From Juglans regia (lineage: Eukaryota; Streptophyta; Magnoliopsida; Fagales; Juglandaceae), in NCBI RefSeq assembly GCF_001411555.2, contig NC_049914.1, positions 13,399,298-13,463,297 of the forward strand: 64,000 bases of DNA. The letters are read 5' to 3'. Shown one piece after another: positions 11,137 through 22,129 of this stretch. The notes under the pieces were generated by a model that ran no database searches, was not told the DNA's origin, and saw only the letters and a list, made by a program, of their open reading frames with translations. A program made the translations under genes and the position numbers. Position 1 is the first letter of the stretch. Each line of letters begins with the position of its first letter.

Positions 11137-12858
11137 TGTAAGACCCAAAACAAAAGGTGCAAAACGCATCGTTTCATCAAGTTGGTTTTTTTTTTCTTTC
11201 CCATTGTTCTTTTTTCCTTCCCAAGCCCCTCCCCCCTGGGGACCTTCTCTTTGGCTGGTTTTCTTGCTCTTATTTTTGGTTGTCGCTTGTTCATGCCACC
11301 AGGGGTAGGTTGTCAGCCACCTCGGTTTGCTTAGCAGGAACTCAGCTGTGTCATCTCCCCCATCGTTTCGTCCTCTCCAGGTTGCACTGCCAGGATTGGC
11401 ACCAACCCCTCTCTCTCTCTCTCTCTCTCCATCGAGACATCCTCTCGTTCTCTCTTTCCACCGTGAGTGTTGCCGAACTCTATGCCACAAGACAACCGAT
11501 GGTAAGCCCATATTTCTACCGCTTACTCTTTTCCATTTCCCTACTCGGTCCAATTTTAATTTTACACCATGTGCGGCCTCACTATTCTCGGATTTGATTT
11601 TGATGTATTTTCAATATCGCAAAGCACCTCGAACGACAATAGACAGCGCAGTCACGCCCTCGAACCAGACCAATTACTACTCCGAGAGTTGGTAAGGTAC
11701 TCTTGAACTCTAGCCTCATTACCCTGGTTAAATTCATAGCTCTTGTAATTATGCCCATTGAAAGTTTGGTTACCCCATTCTATATGTTTGATGTTGGAAG
11801 TGTTAGTTGGAGGAGTTCATGATGTGTTGGTATTTGGAGGTTCACTATTATGACTGTCGTGGTCGGATGAGGGAATGAATGAATATTGTGATGTGCATTG
11901 GGGTGAAATTTCAGCAAATTCAAGGTTGGGCTAATTTTTGGTGGAATAGTGCATTGGGTGTTGTGCTTTGGCCTTAATAAAACCAAGGCACCATGATGGA
12001 CTATTTTGGTTTGTGGGTTGTTTAGTAGGCTCGTATTAAACTATAGTTTGACTTTAGAATTTTATTAGTAGTATGGCTCTACGTTAGCATGTGGTACTTA
12101 CATATTAGTGGTATTTTGGATGAGGTCGTGATACTAGTTTTGTCCAAGTTCAAAGCTTAGATAGTATACTGTAAAAGTCAAGTAAGCGGTATTTCTATAC
12201 TAGACTTTGTCTAAAACTAATTTAGGTTTATTTTGTGAAAACTTGAATATTTCATTATAAAAACAACCTCGATTGTTTTTAGCACTAGTAGTAGTCTCAA
12301 CTTGCTAAGATTTGTAATCAAATCTCACTGTAGTAGTCTCAATTACTATTCCTCTATTAATAGTAGACCCTGTATTACGATCACGAGGCGCACCAGTGGT
12401 TGACCGACTGAAGAAGGTCAATTACGCCATGACAACACAACACGGTGCTCATAGGCTCAATGCTCCTATTTATCATTACTATTGTGGTATCTTTGACTGA
12501 GTTGCACGAGCTACTCAATGAATTAGCCTAGTAATTGCTTTAGTTCCTGTTTCTACTTAAGGAGCTCGGTCTCCAATACTCTTACGATTACAGACCTTTT
12601 GGACTTATGTTATAATCAATAATGTCTATCACTTTAATGTTTATGTATTATGTTTCACAATTTTTGAGATATATCTCATTTGGTGCATATTATTATTGCT
12701 CAAGAAAAAAATTATCCGCTGCAAATATTGCATATTGCTATATGCATGCTAGGTGTTTTGCATCTTTAATTGTCATGAACGGGGACAAGTAACCTTGTGT
12801 TATATGTCCTAATGCTTTAGAGTATGTCCGATCCCAATTGAAATGTGAGGGCATCACA
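11137..12858 (+). repeat. Ty3/gypsy LTR, about 1.7 kb
   Basis: It starts TGTAAGACCC right after the polypurine tract and ends GGGCATCACA just before a tRNA primer binding site. Both edges are therefore set by functional marks, yet they belong to opposite sides of an element. The interior holds a pyrimidine-rich leader-like stretch (CT repeat at about 11410-11430). Open frames in this region on both strands have no known motif and look incidental. Length 1722 bp. Confidence 0.8.
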
Positions 12859-12861
12859 AGG

Positions 12862-12873
12862 TGGTATCAAAGC
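12862..12873 (+). other. tRNA primer binding site
   Basis: TGGTATCAAAGC differs in one base from TGGTATCAGAGC, the complement of the initiator methionine tRNA 3' end used by most plant LTR elements. It sits three bases after the LTR end. Confidence 0.8.
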
Positions 12874-14035
12874 AATACATCTTTGGGTTAAAACCACATG
12901 TCCCTAAGAATTACACCAAATATTAGGATTGGAATTTTTGTCTTTGTTAGGCTTGAATTTCTTGAAGTATAAGAGCTAGTACATGGTCTTGATACTCGTG
13001 CCGGTATATTTCAGAAAGTGACATATGACACAGTAGGATACCTCGTTACCCTGGTGGAGATATCAATCAAGAAAATCTTAATCCCCCGATAGATAGGGAA
13101 CAAGGATTTACTGAAGCTATACGCTTGCTGACTGGTGTGCTTAGACATCACCAACAGCAACAAGTGTACACACCTAGACCTGAAATCAGGGGTTGTTTCT
13201 ATGAAAAGTTCCTGATCCACTGTTACCCGAATTTTTTCGGTAATGAAGGACCTCTGAGGGTAGAAAAATGGATTATTGTTCTCGAATGGACCTAGAAAAT
13301 ATGCGGATGCACTGAGGACTAGATGGTTTTTTACGTTTGATACATATTCCAAGGAGAAGCTGGAATGGTGGGATACTCAAAGGCAGCTTCTGATGAGAGA
13401 ACTAAGAACTATCGTTGCATTGACAAGGGAAAGATTCAAAGAAGAATTCGATAATAGATTCTTCTCAAATTCTGTCAAACAACAAAAGGCACAGGAGTTT
13501 GAGTCTTTAACTCAGGGTAGTCTGACTATGGAGTAGTATACTGCCAAGTTAATGGCATTAGGGAGGTTTGCAGCTCACCTGATCTTTACAGAGAAGATGC
13601 AGACATAGAAGTTTCAAGGAGGACTTTAGTCTAGGATCCGTAGCCAAGTAACTTGTCACCGAATAGAAACTTACCAGGATTTGGTAAATGTGGTTTTGAT
13701 AGGAAGCTAAGCAGAGAGGTCTGGCTATCCAAATCAATGCTGAACGAAAGAGGACCATGTCGTTTGCTGCAAGTGATAGTGCCGAGAAGAGAAGATCTTT
13801 TCCCAGCCCGACTAAAGGCAAGGGAATAGAAAAAGGAGGACAAACATCATCTTTCCAACCGTCGTGCCCAAAGTGTGGAAAGCGTCACCTCAGAGAATGC
13901 TATTATGGATATGGAGTCTGTTTCTGATGTAGAAAGCTCGGACACTTGATTAGAGATTGTCTCAATGCCGTACAAGGCAGTGGAGTTAGTGATTCTAGTT
14001 AATTTTTGATGAAATGAAATGATTCTAGTTTTTCT
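12874..14035 (+). pseudogene. Ty3/gypsy gag remnant with zinc knuckles
   Basis: After the primer site, the frame at 13276-13536 and beyond reads as retrotransposon gag: RFKEEFDNRFF, then QEFESLTQGSLTMEQ-like (the Q codon is TAG at 13534-13536), then GRFAAHL. Near 13865-13962 there are two zinc knuckles, CPKCGKRHLREC and, after a stop in place of R/F, CRKLGHLIRDC. In-frame stops and shifts break it. The coding signal ends about 13965 and is followed by an A-rich tract at 14037-14047, with no protease or RT beyond. Confidence 0.85.
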
Positions 14036-15180
14036 CAAAAAAAAAAATAATGTAAGACTATTATAGAGCTACTGTAAGTGTGGAGTGCTCGACATTGTTG
14101 AAAGGTCCTATTTTGGTCTTAAACTCGAGATTCAAGTAGAGTCAAATTGGTGCTATTATGCTTGTGATAACTTTTAGATATCCTTACCCAGCATTTTTAT
14201 GGTTGGAAATCATTTATTTACATAATTTTGATTCAGGTCTTGAACCTAAGATTATTCCCGAGATAAATTATAACCCATGATTATGTTACATAGATGACGA
14301 GCACTGAAGAAATCACATTAAGGAGAGGTGTAAGTTACCCTTTAACTAATTTCTTTTATTTATGATGTGTTACTGTTCATTAACCAAGAGATCATGGCAT
14401 TATTGCACAAGGCATAAAGTTTCTAATAAAGTGCAACCACCCCAAACTAGAATGGAGAATTATTATATTGGAACTCCTCTGTCTACTCTGAAGTACTTAA
14501 ATATAAAGTGAGATTTTTCCAAATTGATGACGAGCAATCAACGTAACACGTGAAAGGTAGTAACGGTATCGAGATGTCGATGTGCCTTCTTAAATGGTGG
14601 AAGCTAGAGAAGCTAAAAGCATTCTTAAGACGAAGTCACACTTTCAGATCGTTACCCACAGAGTGATGAAGAGAGTCAGTCATACACTTGAGTCCTTGAG
14701 GGAAACTAGAGTGTATGGTTAACCAAGATAAGATGTGGTAAGTTTTACAACATTACACATGCATACGCATTCATACACATTTTGTTAATAATTCTCATTG
14801 CATAATATCATGAGTATGGTCCAAAGGATAACTTACTAAGGTTATTATAATCTCACCATGGTAATCCCACTACAGTCTCGCTCATCAGAATTGTAGTTGT
14901 AGATCCGGCAGGGTAGGACCAAGAGGAGTAGCCCATCGATCCGGAGTATGTTGAATAGAAATATTGTGATGACTGATGAGCTGATTATGTATTTATGGAG
15001 TACATGAAGATAAATGGCTATCCGTTTGTATTTAATGACAACATTTTATGATGGAGTATGTTTGTAATATATACATTGTATGGTTGCAATGTAAAGTCTG
15101 AATTTGGGATATAATTTTATTTGATACAAATTTTAGTTTAATTACATTTTTGTTATGGATATTTCATACTAATAGTAAAA
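14036..15180. other. Probable degraded LTR-type DNA
   Basis: No protein was recognised. The stretch begins with TGTAAGAC just after an A-run (about 14050), and its base composition is like the neighbouring LTR, but it does not line up with the LTR at 11137-12858. It may be an LTR fragment of another gypsy family; this is a guess from texture. Confidence 0.3.
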
Positions 15181-15199
15181 TGAAAATTGCTAGAGTCAT

Positions 15200-15960
15200 C
15201 GACATTTGGGTCCTGTTAATTTTTTTTTTTTTTTTACTTAGTAATTAAGGAAGTATTTTTTAGTAATGTTATGAATTTTTTTCTAAAAAAAATTAAGAAT
15301 AAAAAAAAATTGTTCTTCTCGGGACCAGTCTCGTGCTACACTACTCTTAGTATTCTATAAAGGAAGTGGATGTGTAACTAATATTGCATATTCTCATGTC
15401 TTGATTTCCGTCAAATCACAAGCGAAAATTGAGACATCACTTTGATGACTAGGAAGGATATTGTCACGAAAAGGTTGGAATATCAAAAGGAAGATGCTAC
15501 GTCCACTACTCCCAGCTCTCCCTGGGACCTACCGTTAGGCAATTGGTCTTTTTTTTTACATGTATTTTTTTACACTTTTAAATATTTTTTAAAAAAATAA
15601 AAAAAAATACAATATTATTAAAAAAATACTTCCTTAATCACTAAGCAAAAAGAAAAATAAAAAAATTCCAGCGGTAACATTGAGTTATAAGAACCAGTGT
15701 TGAGAGTATCATTTTACTTAATATTTAGGATGACACTACAGCTACTGCTGATTCCTGCTAGTTATTTTGGTATTTTTTGTTTTTTTTACTTTTTTTTACA
15801 TGTATTTTTTAACACTTTTAAATATTTTTTTTAAATCACAACATCATTAAAAAATACTTCTTTAATCACGAAGTAAAAACAAAAAAAATAAAAATAAAAA
15901 TCACAAAAAAATGCCAACGGTAGCTCTCAGCAGCAGCTGGGAGCGAGAGTAGTATTATCC
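15200..15960. repeat. Cluster of three related hairpin MITEs
   Basis: The same AT-rich core (ACATGTATTTTTTAACACTT and a TACTTCTTTAATCAC-like block) occurs at about 15545-15655 and 15788-15900. It also occurs inverted and partial at about 15225-15300. The outer copies carry GC-richer tips such as ACTACTCCCAGCTCTCCC near 15507 and GGGAGCGAGAGTAGTATTAT near 15935, which are roughly inverted to each other. They are non-coding. Family assignment is open. Confidence 0.6.
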
Positions 15961-16477
15961 ATATCAAAATCTTGTTTACAATTAATTTCTTCTAGCAAAG
16001 CAACTCATCTTCTCCACTATTCTCAGTAATGTGGAAGTTGCAATTGGTAGTTACGGTTCACAACTTTGAAATTCACAACTTGCAACTTACAATTTAAACG
16101 CACCTTGCCCACACGGTGCTTTGAAGGCGTGGATAATTTCATAGGTTACTAACAACTGCATGTTGACATCAATGTGATGCTTGGTTGGACTATAGCCTGA
16201 TATTTGTGAGACGGGTCTGTGGCCTTTCTAGTTGGTCGTCTATCTTATTAGCTGGTACGCAATTTCAGCAAGGCCTCTCCATTTGAAGTTTGGGTCCAAG
16301 TGGTTAAGCCATTTTTTTTATATAAAGGAGTGAAGCCACTTAAGGGAGGTCTAAAACAAGTTGAATTTAAATTAGACAGTTTCTCTATCTCATTTTTTGA
16401 GGTTTGGCTATTCTCGAATTTAGCCAATTTTTTGTTATTTCCCTTATAATTTTTACCCTGAATGAAACCCTAAAGTC

Positions 16478-17075
16478 CCGTTTGGTTCGGGAGATGAAAC
16501 TAAAATCATCTATAATTTCGTATGGGAAAGGAAGAGGGTGTTTGTGTATCTAAACGAAAAATTGAATATATTTCATCTCATCTCATTTGATATTACCCCA
16601 TCTTAACACTGTTTATTGGTTGAACGTCACATGTAGGGACAATTGACGTGTCCCAAAACTTTGACTAATGCGAAAGGAAATATATGGCCCCAACCCAATT
16701 CTTTTTCGGAAAAAATAAAAATTTTGATTTTGGATTTTAATTTTGGATTTTTCCAAATGTCTGAATTTTAATTTTAATTTTAATTTTAGAAAAAAGTAAA
16801 AATTTTAATCTTCAATTTTAATATGTTTATGAGTGTTATATTTAATAATTGATATTAGTTAATAGAAAATATATTCATAAATAATATTCAATCACTAAAA
16901 AAATTTTTCAATAATTAGCGAGATCCAGTACTTTATCAAATCCCTATAAAAAGTTAAAACTATCTCATATAACTTTTACATCTAGCACACACATTTACAA
17001 ACTAAGTCAAATATCTTAACTCAAACTATCTCACTACTATTCATAAATTTCTCATATCATCTCATCTAACTATTC
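16478..17075. mobile_element. MITE of the CATCTCATCTCA family, expanded copy
   Basis: It opens with GTCCCGTTTGGTTCGGGAGATG and ends near CATCTCATCTAACTATTCAAACTGG. The family signature is CATCTCATCTCA-like units near the tips with an AT-rich interior. The copy is about twice the usual length, so it may hold another insertion, for example the TTTTAATTTTAATTTTAA stretch near 16765. Confidence 0.5.
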
Positions 17076-17364
17076 AAACTGGACGAAAATGAAACTTTTT
17101 TAACATTAATAACCCAAACCTAGGTTATTCAGAAGCTACAATGCCGAAATCTCTAAAACTACATTGTAATATTTGAAAATCTCAAATCAAAAGAAACGTG
17201 ACCCCTTCAATGCTCTCTAATTAAAACCCCAATTTTGGCAAAAAAACAAAAAAAATAAAAAATAAATCCACAATATAGTACCTCTAGTCGTATGATTTCA
17301 TTTAAAAAGATTACAACTAAAACGGGAATAAAATATTGTATTTCGGGAAAAACTCAAAAAGGAT

Positions 17365-20060
17365 TGTAACACCCCCCCTCCCGCAGGATAGGTGTGTCAC
17401 GTGTTTTTCATGAAAAATAAACCCGGCAAGCGATTCTCTAAATTTCGTAATTTAAAAATAAACTGAAGTAATTTATTATGAAATAAAAGTCTAATAAAAA
17501 TGTCTTCCCAAAAACATTAAAGAAATAACTGAATAAATTCGTCATAAAAGACACATTTTATTTTAAAAAGTCTGATCAAAACTAAAATGCTCCTTCTACT
17601 CCTGGCCTGCCTGCTCGTAATCATCATCTTCACCTGGGTAATTAAAAGCATGAAAATAAACTAAAATGAGTCGATGACTCAGTAAGAAATCTATCATAAC
17701 GAAAACGTAATAAACATAAAATTTTCATAAGAACTTTCATGCTGAACTTAAAATTTGTGACTGTTCATGCTAATGCTTATGCTATGTATGACTGAATTTT
17801 CTGAACTAACTGACTGATTTATCTTACTTATCTGACTGGCCAACACACTTAACCCTGTGTGCAAGGTTGTGCACCAGCCCCACATCCCGCTGCAGCAAGG
17901 GGAACTGCTGATAGTATTCTAGCATACTATGGTGGACCACGACTGAGTTCGTGGCTTGCACACCACCCTGAAACTGAACTGCATTGGTACCATGCATCTG
18001 AATGGCCATCTTATTAACTGATCTGATTTTTATCTTACACTTGAATTTAAGATGGCTTATGTGTCTTATACACATGAGATGCATGACATAATACATACAT
18101 AACTATAATTTCTGAAACTAAAACATGATGCGGAATGACATGATCATATGCTATGCTGGATGACATGCTTGTACATGAGCGGTTCATAAATAATGGCTAT
18201 CAAAGAACTGGCTTGAATAATACATACATATAAGCTAACTGTGATGATCCTAATTTATGATCAAATTTACTTACCTCGATGCGTTTCTATGAATAAATAA
18301 CTATCACTAAATTGTTTGGAACTAAAATAAATGCTAATACTTTACTTAACTAAATTTGGAATTCTAAAAGATAGTCAAACAAATATTTGTTTAACACTAA
18401 AATCAATAATTCATAGTATTTAAATTACTTAAAATACTAATAACATATTAAAACTTAGTAGAATACTTGAGCTACTTTAAAAATAATTCACAAAACTTAA
18501 ATTCTTAAACTAAGTTTCATTTCTCAACATAATTATTAAATCTTATAAGAAACTTAATAAATTCCATTAAATTCTTAACATAGAAATTTTATTAAAATCT
18601 TACTAAATTGACAAAGGAAATATTAACTCAAATATTAGACTTAAAATTATACTTTAAAACATATTTCCAATTCTTTAAACATTTATTAAAAAGAACCTTT
18701 AACTAATATATTTATTTAATTAAAAACTAACCTTTAAAATAGTAAGCCCAATAAAATTACTACAACCATTGTTAAAAGTAAGATTAAATCTAATTTAAAA
18801 TCCCCTTTCAAATTCTTTAACTATTCGTATAAAATGAGCTCAAGACTAATAAATTATTTAATAAAATAAACTCAACTTCAATACAATGACATATTAATAT
18901 TCATAATTAACATACACTTAAACATAAGGTTATAAATATAATTATACTTAAAAACACTGCTTCAAGATACTAGATTAGAAAGGGCATACTTGTAATCATC
19001 TACTAACACTTAGTAAACTGAAACCTAAAGCAAAATACGTATATATATATATATTCTGCAGCAGAAAAACAGAGAGCTCGGGAGAGAGAGACGCGCGACG
19101 CAAAGGCTCACCGAGAGAGAGACTGACGTGCGGCAGTTCTGGGTTGCTGGCGGGAGTCACGGCGGCGCGACTGGGGGCTCGTCTGTGGTGGTGCGATGCC
19201 GAAGGGAGTGAACCATGCGGCAGTGCAACCGAGAGAGAGGGAGGAGCACGTACTGAGCTGGGTGGCTGAGGGTCATAGGCCAACCGGAATGGAGTAGGTG
19301 CCACGGGGAAGAGCTGGTCGGGGGTTTCTGGCATCGTGGGTGGTGCTCCGATGTCTTCTGGGGTGCACTCCGGCAAAACAGTATGAACTGGTAGCGTCGA
19401 GGTGCTCGGCTACGGGTGCAAGAGGCCGCAACGTGGTTGAGTTGGTTTCTCGGAAGTGGCGGTCCATGAGCTGGCACCGGCGTGATCTGAAAGTAGTGGC
19501 GGCGTCGGCATGTTCTGGGCGGTGGTGGAGTTCGCCGTGGAGGAACGTGGGTGATGGTGGTTCCAGACTATCGGGATGCTCTGTTTTTGAGAGTGCAAAA
19601 CAGAGGCTTCGGCCTTCACGTCCGTGGCTGCTGTGGCGTGTCTTCGCGGCTGGGGATGGTCTGCTGTCTTCTGTGGTGGCGTCGAGTTGACGCGGCTGGT
19701 CTCTGGCCAGGGAGGCATGGTGGTTGCCGTGTGGGTGGCCAGGTTTGGGGAAGGAAGCCATTGCTGATGTGCAGATGGTTTGCATGCAGTGGCTGCGGCA
19801 ACCCTAGCTCTAGGTTGAAGACATTTACGTCTATAATGAACGAGTTCTATATATAGACCCATGAAACCCTAATGAATAAGAAGAAAAGACGTACGTGCAC
19901 GAGAGTTTGAGAACGTATAACTCCTATGCAAGTTGTTGCCGTGAAAATCGTAGGATAGAAACAAGATTTAAAATTCAAATCTAAAACTCTAATAATCTGA
20001 TAAATAATAATAATAATAATAATACTAATTATGGCCTAAATTTAGGATCGGGTTGTTACA
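17365..20060 (-). mobile_element. Solo LTR (2.7 kb) with AGGAT target duplication
   Basis: The element begins TGTAACACCCC at 17365 and ends GGGTTGTTACA at 20060, giving TG...CA ends. It is flanked by AGGAT at 17360-17364 and AGGAT at 20061-20065. There are no internal domains, so it is a solo LTR left by recombination between the two LTRs of a full element. The minus strand is the likely sense strand: read that way it has a palindromic TATA block (19846-19857) about 45-50 bases before a leader region and then a GC-rich segment (19080-19800). The proline- and arginine-rich open frames in that segment overlap in several frames and look incidental. Probably Ty3/gypsy. Confidence 0.8.
19846..19857 (-). 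promoter_or_regulatory. Candidate LTR TATA box
   Basis: TCTATATATAGA lies inside the solo LTR, upstream (minus sense) of the GC-rich leader-like region. Placement suits an LTR promoter on the minus strand; being a palindrome it does not itself give direction. Confidence 0.4.
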
Positions 20061-21511
20061 AGGATAGATTAGGAAAAGAAAATTGGAATATAAAAATAAT
20101 TTGTAGTCTTTCGACCAAACAATAAAGAATAATTTCCAAAAGAAAATCCTCACTCCTCCAATTCCGTAGCGCCGAACATGGAGAGACGTGCACGAAAAGA
20201 AGAGAAAGAGTGCGGGAAGATGGCATCGGTAGAGAGAAACGTGAGAGAGTGGGAGAGGTGGAAAGGGCTGTATTGACTCTCATAAATAATGTCATCGCTG
20301 AAAAATTATGCATCCCCTCATCTCTCTCTCTCATAATTTCATAAATATACTACTTTTAATAAATACAAAACTGCGATGTAAAGTCGCCCCATACAAAGGG
20401 TACGTAAACGGCTGTTGATGTAGAAAAAAAAAAAACGTACCGTATTGAAACTTTTTTCTTCAAAAACTAAATATAAGCAAGAAAGAAGGTTGGTGAAGCT
20501 CAAAACACAAAAAGGGTAAAAATTATGTACAGAGGACTTTCTTCCTTCACAAACTAAATAAATAAACCAATCGATTTACTTCAAGAGTACACTTGCAACC
20601 AATAAAATCCAAAAAGAATGTTTGGTACCCATAAAAAATATAGCTAAACAAAAGTTTTTGTTAAAAAAAGAAAGAATTAGCGACCATCAAACAAACCCAA
20701 CAAAATCACAGTAAACTTGCAAACAGAAGGTTCAATTTGAGAGGAAGGGAGGGAGAGAGACGGACCTTTGAATCAAATTGGATATGTGCAGAAGCGAGTT
20801 CTCCGATACGATAACAGTTTTCTCTTTCTTGTAGGTACAACATAAGTAAATTCTTGAAGTTCTTGTCGTTGCTGTTTTGTTTGACCACATTAATAATTGT
20901 TCTCGAAGGTTGATGAATTTTTAACGAACAAGAAAAAAAAGTCCAAAAATAGCTTCAGATAAAAAGATCAAAAGGCATAAAGACATTCAAAAAAAAGAGA
21001 AATGGCAAACACGGGAGATTTCGAAGTCCAAAAATGCTCATTTGAAGCCAATAAATAGCATCTTGCTGATTTGAAGCTGAATACCCACACGAGAAAGGTG
21101 ACGGTGTTGAATGAGTGAGCATAAATCTACTTGAAGACCACAATGCAAGAAGCCAAAAACTACAACACCACGCAAGTAAACAATCTGAGAGGAACAACAC
21201 CACGAAGCAAGCCAAAGACGAGATCGATGGATAGAAGCTTTTGACCAGAGCAGCGGGAATCCATTTCCTTACAAAATAGAGTATTGTTATTCTGATTTTC
21301 GTTTTTTTTTTTTTTTAATAAATACCAGCTGTCGTATCATGCCGTTTCCCCACCGTTTGTATGGTGCCACTGTCTTCAGCATTTTTCTAATAAATATATC
21401 TCTCGATGTATGGTACTATTATAGGCATGCGTCATATAGATCTAGCCATCGATTGGTTTCCAAGGAATGAGGTTTGAGCATATAGTTGTAGTCAAGCATA
21501 AAGACAATTTG

Positions 21512-21543
<32 letters not shown>

Positions 21544-21860
21544 GAGCAGAGAAAGAGACGTAAACATCATTTCAATATAAAGTTTTCAGTAAACAGTTTC
21601 CTGAGGTCTACGATGCTGGGTGTTAGTTGCCAGAGCTTAGCTGGAAAACTCCATTCGTGATCACAATTCATTCACAAGTTGTTGATTTAGAAAAGCATGA
21701 TATGAAAAGAATCAGGAGCAGATGTCATATATATATTTAAAATTAAGTGAGCCCCAAGTATCCCCACAATTACAAAGCTATACCCCCTTTCTTCTCAACA
21801 AAGAAATGAAAAAAGAAACAGAATTTTCTCTATGTACATCACCACAGAATCACACCTTGT
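20061..21860. other. Intergenic DNA downstream of the RING/VWA gene
   Basis: No coding signal was recognised. There is a GA microsatellite at 21512-21537 and A/T runs. Short minus-strand frames at 20056-20334, 20706-20888 and 20955-21215 have no motifs I recognise. The 20706-20888 frame ends in a possible splice donor (GATTCAAAG before GTCCGT at about 20764), which is weak evidence for a small exon. Confidence 0.4.
21512..21537. repeat. GA microsatellite
   Basis: Thirteen uninterrupted GA/AG units, followed by a less regular AGAGCAGAGCAG tail. Confidence 0.9.
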
Positions 21861-22129
21861 AATGCTCAACCCCAACCTTTCCCTTTTCACCATATCTCTC
21901 AGCACCCCCATTACTCATTAGAACACCTTCCCCCAATATTCTTATTCACTTACATGGCAAAACTATGGAATATTTTCTGCCATGTCATAACACCCAAAAC
22001 TATTTTCCAATTATACCCCACTTCCCAAAACCACAATAAGGTAAAAGACAATGCTAACAAAGAAAGAAAAAGGTCTGCGGATATAGAATATATGTAGTGT
22101 GAGGATAATTTCCAGAGACATTCTATTGA

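Noticed and set aside
11056..11695. Open frames of 120-165 codons at the start of the gypsy LTR
   Set aside because: Mutually overlapping frames in a CT-rich leader-like region; no known domain.
18996..19862. Overlapping open frames up to 170 codons on both strands in the solo LTR
   Set aside because: Rich in P, R, S and H with no domain; frames overlap in several phases, as expected from GC-rich DNA with few stop codons.
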